A stretch of 64,000 nucleotides of DNA from Mycolicibacterium rhodesiae NBB3 (GTDB taxonomy: Bacteria; Actinomycetota; Actinomycetes; Mycobacteriales; Mycobacteriaceae), in contig NC_016604.1 of NCBI RefSeq assembly GCF_000230895.2, positions 1,550,001-1,614,000 of the forward strand, given 5' to 3'. The number at the start of each line of letters is the position of its first letter. Position 1 is the stretch's first letter. The translations under genes were made by a program, and so were the position numbers. Below are positions 32,763-41,305 of this stretch, piece by piece. The notes under the pieces are model-generated. The model saw only the letters and a program-made list of their open reading frames with translations, was not told where the DNA came from and ran no database searches.

Positions 32763-34064
32763 CACCGTCAAGGTCGCGCGCAACCCGCCCAGCGGTCCGT
32801 CGGACAGTTCGATGCTGCCGCGATGTAGTGCGGCCTGTTGCGCCACGAGCGCGAGCCCGAGCCCGGAGCCGCCCGCCGTGGCGGTGCTGCCGCGGGAGAA
32901 TCGGCCGAGGACCGCCTGGTGCTCCTCGGCGGGCAGTCCGCGTCCGTTGTCGTCGACGATGATGACGATCGTGTCACCATGCCGCCGCGCATCCAACTCG
33001 ATACGGCTCGCTTGTCCATGGGTGATCGCATTGCGCACCAGGTTGTCGACCGCGAGGCGCAATCCGCTGGGCCAGCCCCAGATGGCGCCGAGATCGTCGG
33101 TCGCCTCCACGGCGATCTTGACGTCGTCGCTGGCGCGCATGTTCTCGCGGGCCACCCGGTCCAGCATGTCGGTGACGTCGATGAGTTCGCGGTCTTCGGC
33201 GCGGGCCAGCTGACCCGACGCCAGCTGGCCGAGGGCGGTGATGATCGCCTCCACTCGGCGCTGCGCCCGGGACAGGTCGGCGACCACCTCGTCGCGCTCC
33301 TCGGCAGGCAGGTCGTGGATGCGCAACGTGTCCAGGTCGGCACGCATCGCCGTGAGGGGGGTGCGTAATTCGTGTGCGGCGTTGGCGGCGAAGTCCTGGG
33401 CGGCCTGCAGCGAGTTGGTCGTCGCGCGCTGAGCGGTGGCCAACCGGCTCAGCATCGCCGACATCGCCTCGGAGAGGTCCTCGGCCTCCCGCACGCCGCG
33501 AACCTCGGGCATCTGCTCGCTGCCCCTGTGCAACTGCTTGGTGTGCTCGGTCAGCCTGCGCAGCGGCCGGATCGCGGGACCGGCGAGCACCCAGCCCAAC
33601 AGGGCGGCGATGAGCACGGTCAGCAGTCCGGCCGCGGTGTACAACGGGATCCTTGCGCGGTTCAGCAGAATGCTGTCGGCGCGGATACCGATCGACATGA
33701 GGACGCCGTCCGGCTGATCGACCGAGATGGTGCGCACCCGGTACTCCACGCCATTGACGACGACCGTGTCAGTGCCCGGCGGCAACGGCGGCAGTTGGAA
33801 GCCGCGCTGGAACACCACTTGCCCCGTCGATTCGGACCGTCCCGTCGTCAGCACGCCACGGCGCGAATCCTGCAGCTGCTCGGGATACATGCTGGCGTCG
33901 ATGATCGAGTCGAGTCGCCGATCCAGTTGCGCCGCATCGTTGTTCGCCAATACCACCGAAGTGGCGATGGTGAACACCGCGACCACGGCGGCTGCGGCCG
34001 CTGCCGAGGCGACAGCCACCCGGGTCCGAAGCGAGGCCGAGCGCAGAGACCGAGGAAGTCTCAC
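32718..34064 (-). CDS. PrrB-like sensor histidine kinase
   Basis: 448 aa. Two membrane helices (about 12-36 and 145-165) flank an extracytoplasmic sensor region; a HAMP segment follows, then the phospho-acceptor AAHELRTPLTAM (His near 235), N box LAVDNLVRNAITHG near 345, DDNGRGLP and GSGLGLAL. Sequence and domain layout closely follow PrrB (Rv0902c). M. smegmatis, as I recall, has a second prrAB-like pair near mmpL3. I start at the GTG at 34064; upstream the frame runs through two copies of a 33-bp repeat and is unlikely to be translated from there. Signal unknown. Confidence 0.85.
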   Translation of the reverse strand: MRLPRSLRSASLRTRVAVASAAAAAAVVAVFTIATSVVLANNDAAQLDRRLDSIIDASMYPEQLQDSRRGVLTTGRSESTGQVVFQRGFQLPPLPPGTDTVVVNGVEYRVRTISVDQPDGVLMSIGIRADSILLNRARIPLYTAAGLLTVLIAALLGWVLAGPAIRPLRRLTEHTKQLHRGSEQMPEVRGVREAEDLSEAMSAMLSRLATAQRATTNSLQAAQDFAANAAHELRTPLTAMRADLDTLRIHDLPAEERDEVVADLSRAQRRVEAIITALGQLASGQLARAEDRELIDVTDMLDRVARENMRASDDVKIAVEATDDLGAIWGWPSGLRLAVDNLVRNAITHGQASRIELDARRHGDTIVIIVDDNGRGLPAEEHQAVLGRFSRGSTATAGGSGLGLALVAQQAALHRGSIELSDGPLGGLRATLTVSASGEQAGPDSPAE

Positions 34065-34066
34065 CC

Positions 34067-34132
34067 GCTCGGCCCGGTGTTCGTCTCGCGAGCTCGCCTG
34101 CTCGGCCCGATGTTCGTCTCGCGAGCTCGCCT
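34067..34132. repeat. 33-bp tandem repeat between response regulator and kinase
   Basis: Copies 34067-34099 and 34100-34132 differ at one base. They fill the whole spacer between the response-regulator stop and the kinase start. The unit contains the palindrome CGAGCTCG and is 11 codons long, so copy number could change the kinase leader without altering frame. Confidence 0.9.
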
Positions 34133-34848
34133 CACGGCTCGTCTCGCAACACGTACCCGATCCCGCGAACCGTGTGGATGACCCGCGGCAGGCCATCGCG
34201 TTCGAGCTTGCGCCGCAGGTAGGAGATGAAGACGTCGGCCACGTTGGTGTCGACGTCGAAGTCGTAGCCCCACACCAATTCCAATAGGCGCTGGCGGCTC
34301 AGCACGACGCCGGCGTTCTCGGCCAGCACAGCGAGCAGGTCGAATTCACGCTTGGTCAGGTTGACCCGCTCGCCGCCGGCGAAGACCAGGCGCCTGGCGG
34401 CGTCGATGGTCAGCGGTCCGACCGTCGTCGTATCCGATTGCTGATCCGAATGGCCTGCGCGGCGCAGCAGTGCGTGTAACCGCGCGACCAGCTCGCCGAG
34501 AGCGAACGGCTTCGTCAGATAGTCGTCGGCTCCGGCTTCCAGTCCGGCGATGCGATCGTTGACCGTGTCCCGCGCGGACAGCACGCAGATCGGGATTTCG
34601 TTTCCGAGCGCACGCAGGGCTGTGACGACGGCGACGCCGTCGAGTTCCGGCATCTGGACGTCCAGAACGAGCGCGTCGTGCGATTCGTTCGACAACAGAC
34701 GCAGGGCTTCTTTACCGGTCGCCGCGACCCGAACGTCGAACCCCGAATGGCGCAGACCGCGCGCAACCGACGTTCTGACGTCCGGGTCGTCATCGACCAT
34801 CAGCACAGTGCGACCCGCCCCCTCAGCCGCGGACGGCTCGTGTGCCAC
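34132..34848 (-). CDS. PrrA-like response regulator (OmpR family)
   Basis: 238 aa. Receiver domain (about 15-130) with MVDDDPDV acidic pocket, phospho-acceptor Asp in [18 protein letters not shown] and the Lys in YLTKPF; C-terminal winged helix with [22 protein letters not shown] and [11 protein letters not shown]. Very like PrrA (Rv0903c). Start GTG at 34848; the first 13 residues are weakly supported. The kinase follows after a 67-bp spacer made of two tandem repeats. Lying beside the hemophore genes and between mmpL3 and mmpL11, it may regulate envelope or heme genes; that is inference. Confidence 0.88.
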   Translation of the reverse strand: MAHEPSAAEGAGRTVLMVDDDPDVRTSVARGLRHSGFDVRVAATGKEALRLLSNESHDALVLDVQMPELDGVAVVTALRALGNEIPICVLSARDTVNDRIAGLEAGADDYLTKPFALGELVARLHALLRRAGHSDQQSDTTTVGPLTIDAARRLVFAGGERVNLTKREFDLLAVLAENAGVVLSRQRLLELVWGYDFDVDTNVADVFISYLRRKLERDGLPRVIHTVRGIGYVLRDEP

Positions 34849-34860
34849 CCGAACGCAGGC

Positions 34861-35268
34861 CTAGCTGTCCGCGATGCCGTCGCCGTTGGTGTCGCCGCAG
34901 CGGTTCTTCAGGTCCACCAACGGCTGACGGATACCGGTCAGGTCCGCCTTCGCCTGCGGATTCTGATTGAGGTAGGCCCGGACGTCGTCCTGCACCTGGT
35001 CGCGCGGGACGCCCTCGAGGCTGGTGAAGAAATTGTTCACGTCCGGGTGAGTGAACAGGTATGCCGACGTCGCCGCCGAGACGCCCGACGCCACACCGGC
35101 CAGATCGGCCGCGGTGCAGTTCGGCGGGTTGGCGGGAGCGGGGGGAGGAGGAGGTGCCGGTTGCGCCGACGCCAGAGGCATGGCGCCGAAGAACATCGCA
35201 CCGGCAATCGCGCCGGTACCCACCGCGCCAGCTACTGCACGTCGGGCAGTACGGGCCGAGAGCAACAT
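34861..35268 (-). CDS. secreted hemophore (Rv0203-type heme-binding protein)
   Basis: 135 aa. Signal peptide (residues 1-34, cleavage after ASA), a Pro-rich linker, then the hemophore fold: NCTAADLAGVASGVSAATSA, YLFTHPDVNNFF, VRAYLNQNPQAKADLTGIRQ and KNRCG. Two Cys frame the domain, probably a disulphide. Rv0203 shuttles heme to the periplasmic loops of MmpL3 and MmpL11; both genes are nearby here. Start ATG at 35268 has AAGGAG 7 bp upstream, better than the TTG two codons earlier. The C-terminal DTNGDGIADS is a Ca-binding-like acidic tail. Confidence 0.88.
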   Translation of the reverse strand: MLLSARTARRAVAGAVGTGAIAGAMFFGAMPLASAQPAPPPPPAPANPPNCTAADLAGVASGVSAATSAYLFTHPDVNNFFTSLEGVPRDQVQDDVRAYLNQNPQAKADLTGIRQPLVDLKNRCGDTNGDGIADS

Positions 35269-35300
35269 GGACAAGCTCCTTCGTCGGAAGTGGAAAGGCC

Positions 35301-35318
35301 GTAACCATGGGCGGTTAC
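35301..35318. promoter_or_regulatory. inverted repeat GTAACC-N6-GGTTAC upstream of the hemophore
   Basis: Perfect 6-bp arms at 35301-35306 and 35313-35318 centred 42 bp before the hemophore start codon, in a promoter-proximal position on the minus strand. A candidate operator or upstream mRNA hairpin; it does not resemble the IdeR iron box as I know it. Confidence 0.4.
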
Positions 35319-35438
35319 CGACACCAAAAGCTAATCAGACTGCGCACAGAGTTTCCTGCCTTGCGACCAACGAATCTGAAGAAAGTCTGAATTCGCAGCT
35401 CAACGGCGCTACCAGCGAAGGTGGCGCGTCGGTGCAGG

Positions 35439-36008
35439 CTACGGCAGGCCCGCGATCGCAGGCCCGGGCAGACCTGCACCACCTTGCGAAATCGGCGATA
35501 CCGCCGCCGGTTGCGCCGGTGCGGCGGCGCCGGGAGCCCCGGCCGTCGACGCGCCGGACGCACCTCCTGGCAAACCCGACGGCAGGCCGGGTGCCTGCTG
35601 GGCGGCCTGCATCAGACCCATCACCTGTGGAAGTGTCAGCGGCAGTTTGCACCGGCCGGACAGCGTCGCCAGCGGCTGCTGGAGCTGCTGCAGATCCTTG
35701 GCCGCTTGCGGGTTCGCGTCGAAATACGTCTTCAGCGCACCGAGCGACTGCGGGCCTGCCTGCTGTTTGGAGATCGTCGTCAGCGCCTGATTGGTCTGCG
35801 GGTGCTCGTCGAGGTACTCACCAGTCGACGTGGCGACCGAGGCGATGGTTTTCGCGACCTCACTGGCCGCGCACGGATCCGGTGCCGCGGTTGCTGACGG
35901 CGCGGCGGGCGACGACATCGTCACCGCGATCACCGCGGCACCCCCGAGGGCGGATACGGCGAACGTGGCAAACAGGCGGCGGCGCTGCGCAGCGGCGATC
36001 GAACTCAT
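35439..36008 (-). CDS. second secreted hemophore-like protein with low-complexity tail
   Basis: 189 aa. Signal-anchor/peptide at 10-42 (ATFAVSALGGAAVIAVTMSS, likely cleavage after TAA). The core repeats the hemophore pattern: DPCAASEVAKTIASVATST, GEYLDEHPQTNQALT, LKTYFDANPQAAKDLQQLQQ and LSGRCK. Unlike Rv0203 it has a further 60 residues: LPQVMGLMQAAQQAPG then a Gly/Pro/Ala-rich tail. The ATG at 36008 has AGGAGTG upstream; the longer frame is rejected. About 170 bp upstream of the first hemophore on the same strand and divergent from mmpL11, it is probably a partner or alternative heme carrier. Heme binding is inferred from the family. Confidence 0.8.
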   Translation of the reverse strand: MSSIAAAQRRRLFATFAVSALGGAAVIAVTMSSPAAPSATAAPDPCAASEVAKTIASVATSTGEYLDEHPQTNQALTTISKQQAGPQSLGALKTYFDANPQAAKDLQQLQQPLATLSGRCKLPLTLPQVMGLMQAAQQAPGLPSGLPGGASGASTAGAPGAAAPAQPAAVSPISQGGAGLPGPAIAGLP

Positions 36009-36386
36009 GGACGCACTCCTTACGGTTTGCGAACGTTTCGGCGCATCGCACAACGCTCGCCACTGGGCGGCACAACGATCCCCGACAACACGTACGGCCG
36101 AAAGGGCCTCTTCACATAGTGCCATCAGCTGCGCGGGACCCGCCAATTCAGCGCACATGCACACATCACAGGCAGCATCCCACCAGCCGTCAGCCAGGTG
36201 GGATGCGCTAGGTGAAGAAGAGTGTTAGAGCCGCTTAAGGCGTTGCTGGCAGGATTCTCGCGGCACCCCTCATGGCCCGCTGCTATAGCACATGCTGTTG
36301 TACGCTCACGCTAGCAACGCCGGGCCGAATGTCATCGGCGGCCTTGATTCCGGGGAGAAAGCGGGGAGTTCACCATCCAGCAGTTC
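36009..36386. other. 378-bp divergent intergenic region before mmpL11
   Basis: No convincing gene. It separates the second hemophore gene from mmpL11 and should hold both promoters. Notable elements are GGCGTTGCTGGC (36239-36250) and its near-perfect complement GCTAGCAACGCC (36310-36321), 59 bp apart, and CTGCTATAGCA (36280-36290), which contains a TATA-like box between the arms. No IdeR-type iron box was recognised. mmpL11 lacks a clear ribosome site. Confidence 0.5.
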
Positions 36387-39314
36387 ATGATGCGCTTGAG
36401 CAGCACCCTGCGCAGATATCGCTGGGCGGTGTTCGCTGTGTGGCTGTTGCTCCTGGTGCCTTCGATCTATCTCGCGTTGAACCAGTCGAGCAATCTCACG
36501 GGTGGCGGTTTCGAGGTCGAGGGTTCTCAGTCGCTGCGGGTCCAGCGTGAGCTCGAAGACAACTTTCCGGATCAGGGTGCGTCGCCCCTCGCCCTGGTGG
36601 CCGCGCCGCGCGCCGATGCGTCGTTCGACGATATGAACGACGCCGTCGCATTCCTCGAGCGCGCTGCCGCCGAGGTGCCCAGTGTGCGGGTCGTGCCCAA
36701 TCCGCTGGGGGTACCGCCCACGCGCAGCGTAGGGGGACAGCCGGCACCACAGCCCGACCGTCCGTACGTCGTCACGCTGCAGCTCGACTTCAACAACACC
36801 GGCGCGGTCGACGTCGCCAAAAAGCTGCGGCAGAAGGTCGGAGTCAACGGCGAGGACCCCGGTGAAATCGAGAACGGCAAGGTCAAGCTCTACGTCATCG
36901 GCCAGGGTGCGCTCGGCGCGGCCGCGACACAGGCCACCAAGCACGACATCGCCCAAGCCGAGCAGTGGAACCTTCCGATCGTCCTGATCGTGTTGCTCGC
37001 GGTGTTCGGATCGCTGGCCGCCGCGGCGATGCCGTTGGTGCTCGGCGTCTGCACCGTCGTCGTGACGATGGGACTGGTTTATCTCCTGTCGATGTACACC
37101 CAGATGTCGGTGTTCGTGACGTCGACGGTGTCGATGTTCGGTATCGCGCTGGCCATCGACTACTCACTGTTCATCCTCATGCGCTTCCGCGAGGAACTGC
37201 GATCGGGCCGCGATCCCCAGCAGGCCGCCGACGCCGCCATGGCGACCTCGGGTCTGGCGGTCGTGCTGTCCGGCCTCACGGTCATCGCCTCGGTGACCGG
37301 CATCTACCTGATACAGACGCCGGTTCTGGCCTCGATGGCCACCGGCGCGATCCTGGCGGTGGCGGTGGCGGTGCTGACATCGACGACGCTGACGCCTGCC
37401 GTCCTCGCCACGTTCGGCGAGGCCGCAGCCAAGCGCTCGTCGTACCTGCACTGGTCACGGCGCCCGGAGACCACCCAGTCGCGGTTCTGGACACGCTGGA
37501 CGGGCTGGGTGATGCGGCGGCCGTGGCTGGCAGCGCTCGGGGCGTCGGCGCTTCTACTCACGCTGGCCGCCCCTGCGTTCTCGATGGTGCTCGGCAACAG
37601 CATGCAGCGGCAGTTCGAGCCGACCCATGAGATCCGCGGCGGGGTGAACGCCGCGGCTCAGGCGCTCGGGCCCGGCGCGCTGGGGCCGGTGCGCGTCTTG
37701 GTCAGCTTCCCCGACGGCAACGCCGCGTCGGCTCCGTCCAAGGGACCATTGTTGGACACGGTGCGGCAACGAATGGCCCAGGGGCCCAACGTGGTTTCGG
37801 TGGCGCCGCCGGTTTTCGGCGAGGACTACCGTCACGCCATGTTGTCCGCGGTGCTGTCGGTTGACCCCGAGGACATGGGTGCGCGCGAGACCGTCGACTG
37901 GATGCGGGCACAGCTGCCCTCGACACCGGGTCTGGGCGACGCCCGCATCGACGTCGGCGGGCCGACCGCGCTGATCAAGGACTTCGACGATCAGGTGTCG
38001 GCCAAACAGCCGCTGGTCTTCGCGTTCGTGGCGTTGATCGCATTCGTCATGCTGCTGATCGCCATCCGTTCGGTGTTCCTGGCGCTCAAGGGCGTCTTGA
38101 TGACCGTGTTGTCGGTGGCGGCCGCCTACGGCAGCCTGGTCGCCGTCTTCCAGTGGGGCTGGCTGGAGCCACTGGGCTTCGAACCGATCTCGTCGCTGGA
38201 CAGCACCATTCCGCCGCTGGTGCTGGCGATGACGTTCGGTCTGTCGATGGATTACGAGATCTTCCTGCTGACCCGCATCCGCGAACGGTTCCTGCAGACC
38301 GGTAACACTCGCGACGCCGTCGCGTACGGAGTCAGTACCAGCGCCCGCACGATCACCAGCGCCGCGCTGATCATGATCGCGGTGTTCATCGGATTCGCCT
38401 TCGCCGGCATGCCGCTGGTCGCGCAACTCGGCGTGGCGTGCGCCGTTGCCATCGCCGTCGACGCCACCGTGGTGCGCCTGGTGTTGGTGCCCGCGCTGAT
38501 GGCGATGTTCGACGAATGGAACTGGTGGCTGCCGCGCTGGCTGGACCGCATCCTGCCGTCGGTCGACTTCGAAAAGCCGCTACCCAAGGTCGACATGCCC
38601 GATCTCATCATCATCCCCGACGACCTGTCGTCCCTCGGGCCAACCGGTTCGGAACTGCGGATGGTGGTCAAGTCGGCGGCGAAGCTGAAAACCCTTGTAC
38701 CGCAGGCAGTCACTGTCGCCGATCCGTTGGCGTTCAGCGGCTGTATGCCCGTCAAACAGTTACGCAGCGCAACCCGGCTCAACAGCACGCATCGCAACGG
38801 CGCCGGCGGAAAGGCACTGCTCACCGCCGACCTGCCCCCGCATCCGGTGACGATGTGGCGTGGCCGGCTCTCGGTGGCGTTGGAGGCACTGCAGGCGGCA
38901 TCCGATCTCGAGCGGGCGCCGATGGAGCGCAGCAGCCCGGTCGAGACGACCAACGTGCAACTGCCGACCGGCGACCGGCTGCAGATCCCGACGGGCGCCG
39001 AGACCCTGCGTTTGCAGGGCTATCTCATAATGTGCCGCAACAGCACCAGGGACTACGCAGATCTTGCCGATCTGGTCGAGGCAATGGAGACTCGTACCGC
39101 CGCGCTGGTGCTGGCCGGGATGGACCGGTATTACTGTGGACCTGATCCGAGGAAACAATGGGTGGCCACCCAGTTGGTGCGCCGACTGGCCGACCCCCAA
39201 CCGTCCGACGAGCACGACACCCGCATGTCGGGGCCCCAGGCGGAGGCCGATTGGGCCAAAGTGAGGGAACGCTGCCTGTCGGTGGCGGTGGCGATGCTGG
39301 AGGAGGCGAGGTGA
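36387..39314 (+). CDS. mmpL11: MmpL11 membrane transporter
   Basis: 975 aa RND-family transporter (Rv0202c, about 966 aa). Twelve-helix layout with two periplasmic loops. Proton-relay Asp-Tyr pairs occur as GIALAIDYSLF near residue 258 and TFGLSMDYEIF near 622. The cytoplasmic C-terminus of about 240 residues contains repeated Cys (SGCMP, IMCRN, YYCGP). MmpL11 exports long-chain monomeromycolyl diacylglycerol and mycolate wax ester and takes part in heme uptake with Rv0203, consistent with the adjacent hemophores. Unlike MmpL3 here it shows no central insertion. Its stop overlaps the next gene as GTGA. Confidence 0.93.
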   Translation: MMRLSSTLRRYRWAVFAVWLLLLVPSIYLALNQSSNLTGGGFEVEGSQSLRVQRELEDNFPDQGASPLALVAAPRADASFDDMNDAVAFLERAAAEVPSVRVVPNPLGVPPTRSVGGQPAPQPDRPYVVTLQLDFNNTGAVDVAKKLRQKVGVNGEDPGEIENGKVKLYVIGQGALGAAATQATKHDIAQAEQWNLPIVLIVLLAVFGSLAAAAMPLVLGVCTVVVTMGLVYLLSMYTQMSVFVTSTVSMFGIALAIDYSLFILMRFREELRSGRDPQQAADAAMATSGLAVVLSGLTVIASVTGIYLIQTPVLASMATGAILAVAVAVLTSTTLTPAVLATFGEAAAKRSSYLHWSRRPETTQSRFWTRWTGWVMRRPWLAALGASALLLTLAAPAFSMVLGNSMQRQFEPTHEIRGGVNAAAQALGPGALGPVRVLVSFPDGNAASAPSKGPLLDTVRQRMAQGPNVVSVAPPVFGEDYRHAMLSAVLSVDPEDMGARETVDWMRAQLPSTPGLGDARIDVGGPTALIKDFDDQVSAKQPLVFAFVALIAFVMLLIAIRSVFLALKGVLMTVLSVAAAYGSLVAVFQWGWLEPLGFEPISSLDSTIPPLVLAMTFGLSMDYEIFLLTRIRERFLQTGNTRDAVAYGVSTSARTITSAALIMIAVFIGFAFAGMPLVAQLGVACAVAIAVDATVVRLVLVPALMAMFDEWNWWLPRWLDRILPSVDFEKPLPKVDMPDLIIIPDDLSSLGPTGSELRMVVKSAAKLKTLVPQAVTVADPLAFSGCMPVKQLRSATRLNSTHRNGAGGKALLTADLPPHPVTMWRGRLSVALEALQAASDLERAPMERSSPVETTNVQLPTGDRLQIPTGAETLRLQGYLIMCRNSTRDYADLADLVEAMETRTAALVLAGMDRYYCGPDPRKQWVATQLVRRLADPQPSDEHDTRMSGPQAEADWAKVRERCLSVAVAMLEEAR

Positions 39315-39838
39315 CGGTGGCTCCCGACATCCGGGGCACCCAGCGCCGCGAGGCTGCGTCCGGCGCCGCGCATCCCGTCTCTCCCGTCAATCCGGTGGAC
39401 GAAGATCGGCCGGTCGAGTTCTGGCCCACCGCGGCCATCCGCGCCGCACTCGAGACCGACGACCTGTCCGTGTGGCAACGCATCGTTGCGGCGATCAAGC
39501 GCGACCCGTTCGGCCGCACCGCGCGCCAGGTCGAGGAAGTGTTGCAGACCGCCCGTCCGTACGGCGTTTCGAAAGCACTCGCCGAGGTGCTCAACCGCAC
39601 CCGTGAACACCTGGAAGCCAACGAGCGAGCCGAGGTCGCACGTCAGATCCATGCGCTGCTCGACAAATCCGGTCTGGGCCAGCAGGAGTTCGCCTCGCGG
39701 ATTGGCGTGCCGAACAACGACTTCGCGGCGTATCTCAATGGGGACACCAGCCCGTCGGCGGCGCTGATGGTGCGCATGCGCAGACTCGCCGACCGATTCG
39801 CGAAGATGCGTTCGACCCGGCGCGACGACCGCGCCTGA
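39311..39838 (+). CDS. helix-turn-helix domain protein coupled to mmpL11 (Rv0201c homolog)
   Basis: 175 aa. The GTG at 39311 overlaps the mmpL11 stop by 4 bases. Residues 1-60 are variable; 60-110 helical (VWQRIVAAIKRDPFGRTARQ). Residues about 118-170 form an XRE-like helix-turn-helix (LLDKSGLGQQEFASRIGVPN then LNGDTSPSAALMVRMRRLA). The tight coupling suggests it regulates or assists the mmpL11 operon. No operator could be named. Confidence 0.75.
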   Translation: MTVAPDIRGTQRREAASGAAHPVSPVNPVDEDRPVEFWPTAAIRAALETDDLSVWQRIVAAIKRDPFGRTARQVEEVLQTARPYGVSKALAEVLNRTREHLEANERAEVARQIHALLDKSGLGQQEFASRIGVPNNDFAAYLNGDTSPSAALMVRMRRLADRFAKMRSTRRDDRA

Positions 39839-39854
39839 GTCCTAGGCTGGCGGC

Positions 39855-40223
39855 ATGAACAGCAATAACAAAGCCGCCGTCAGCCTCACCACCGGTCTCG
39901 AGGATGCGGAGCGAGTCACCGTGGCGTTCCTCGTCGCCGTCGGTGCCGCCGAGAGCGGCAGGCCGACGTTGATGTTCCTCACCAAGGAAGCGGTGCGCCT
40001 CATGGTGCCCGGCGTCGCCGTCGGCACAGCATGCGACGGCTGCCCGCCGCTGGAGGACCTGATGGCCCGCTACGTCAAGGCCGGCGGACGGTATCTGGTC
40101 TGTCCGATCTGCATCAATTCCAAGCAGCTCGACGCCGAGAACTTCATCGATGGAGCCGAACCCGGAGGGACGGTTCAGCTCTGGGAATGGATCGGCGACG
40201 GCGCGACGACCTTCAGCTACTGA
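39855..40223 (+). CDS. DsrE-like family protein
   Basis: 122 aa, DsrE/DsrF-like fold (VTVAFLVAVGAAESGRPTLM then FLTKEAVRLM). Two Cys pairs, TACDGCPPLEDL and LVCPICINSK, could be redox-active or bind metal or sulphur. It sits directly before a CoA-binding gene on the same strand, with ATG following its stop without a gap. The role is unknown; sulphur relay is the family theme. Confidence 0.7.
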   Translation: MNSNNKAAVSLTTGLEDAERVTVAFLVAVGAAESGRPTLMFLTKEAVRLMVPGVAVGTACDGCPPLEDLMARYVKAGGRYLVCPICINSKQLDAENFIDGAEPGGTVQLWEWIGDGATTFSY

Positions 40224-40619
40224 ATGGACCTCAAGCGCATTCTCACCGAGACGCGGTCTGTGGCGATCGTGGGTGTCTCGGCCGACCCCATGCGGCCGAG
40301 TCACGGTGTCTGGCGGTACTTGAAGGCAGCCACCGACTACGAGCTGTACCTGATCAACCCGACGATCGACGAGATCGACGGCGACAAGGTGTATCAGTCG
40401 CTGGCCGATCTACCCGTGGTGCCGGACATGGTCGACGTGTTCCGCCGCCGCGAGCATCTGCGCGACGTGCTGAACGAGACGATTGCGATAGGGGCGAAAA
40501 CGCTGTGGCTGCAACAAGGTCTATGGGACGACGAGGTCGCCCGTCAGGGCGCTGAGGCCGGCCTGCAGGTCGTGATGGATCGCTGCCTGAAGGTGGATCA
40601 CGCCCGACTGCTCGGCTAG
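40224..40619 (+). CDS. CoA-binding domain protein (YccU-like)
   Basis: 131 aa, a stand-alone Rossmann CoA-binding domain: VAIVGVSADPMRPSHGVWRY near residue 13, LYLINPTIDEIDG near 43, and KTLWLQQGLWDDEVA near 92. Its ATG follows the DsrE-like gene stop at once, so the two are co-translated. The stop TAG shares the palindrome CTAG with the opposing gene. Specific function unknown. Confidence 0.8.
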   Translation: MDLKRILTETRSVAIVGVSADPMRPSHGVWRYLKAATDYELYLINPTIDEIDGDKVYQSLADLPVVPDMVDVFRRREHLRDVLNETIAIGAKTLWLQQGLWDDEVARQGAEAGLQVVMDRCLKVDHARLLG

Positions 40620-41305
40620 CGGGAGTGGATCGGCGACACGTCGTCCACCAGCCAGCGTCCGTCGTGCTTGGACAGCTGGACCCGCAGTGCGAGCACGGCG
40701 GTATCAGGTGGGCGGCCCGGCGAGTTCTGCGTGCCGTGCATGATGACGGCGACGCTTGCGGCGGCTGGGCCGATCGCCTCGACGCCCGCGGAGATCGTCG
40801 CGGCCTGCGCCGAGATATTCCGGCCGGCCAAATCCTTTGCCACGGAGGCGAATTCCTTTTTGAACGTCTCCGCGCTCTGCGCCGACATCATCGCGGTGGC
40901 CTTGTCTATCGACGCAGTGGGGCTCTGTGGGCTGAACGTCGCGGACGCTTCGGAGACGTCGGTGGCGATACCCACCACCTCCGCGGTGTCGTTGCGCAGG
41001 TTGCGGTCGGCCACGAACCAGTTCAGATAGCCGACGACCACCGCAATGACGAGTGTTGCCGTCGCGCCCGCCGCCACCGCGAGTCGCAGCCGGGGCCCGT
41101 CGTCGTCCGTGCCGACGGTGACGCCGTCCCTGCGTGCGAGGACCACGTTGAGAGCGACCGCCTCGACGATGAGCACGCAGAGCACCGAGAAGGTCGCGAC
41201 CCACCACAACGGCCAGACGAGCGCGATGCCGATGTACACCAGCGCGGCGATCGCGGCCAGCGGCGGGGCCACGTCGAACGCCAGGACGCGCCAAGCCGTT
41301 CTCAT
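40616..41305 (-). CDS. Mce-associated-like membrane protein (Rv0200 homolog)
   Basis: 229 aa, the same length as Rv0200 as I recall. Hydrophobic helices at about 8-30, 35-60 and 78-100, then a soluble domain of about 130 residues (DTAEVVGIATDVSEASATFS, DKATAMMSAQSAETFKKEF) ending DVSPIHSR. This fold, VirB8/NTF2-like, is shared by Mce-associated proteins. The ATG overlaps the stop of the preceding gene (ATGA), so the two probably form a complex. No Mce genes lie in the window. Confidence 0.7.
   Translation of the reverse strand: MRTAWRVLAFDVAPPLAAIAALVYIGIALVWPLWWVATFSVLCVLIVEAVALNVVLARRDGVTVGTDDDGPRLRLAVAAGATATLVIAVVVGYLNWFVADRNLRNDTAEVVGIATDVSEASATFSPQSPTASIDKATAMMSAQSAETFKKEFASVAKDLAGRNISAQAATISAGVEAIGPAAASVAVIMHGTQNSPGRPPDTAVLALRVQLSKHDGRWLVDDVSPIHSR

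Noticed and set aside
34064..34196. Longer histidine kinase with about 44 extra N-terminal residues
   Set aside because: The extension is a translated tandem DNA repeat running into the regulator gene; PrrB length fits the GTG at 34064.
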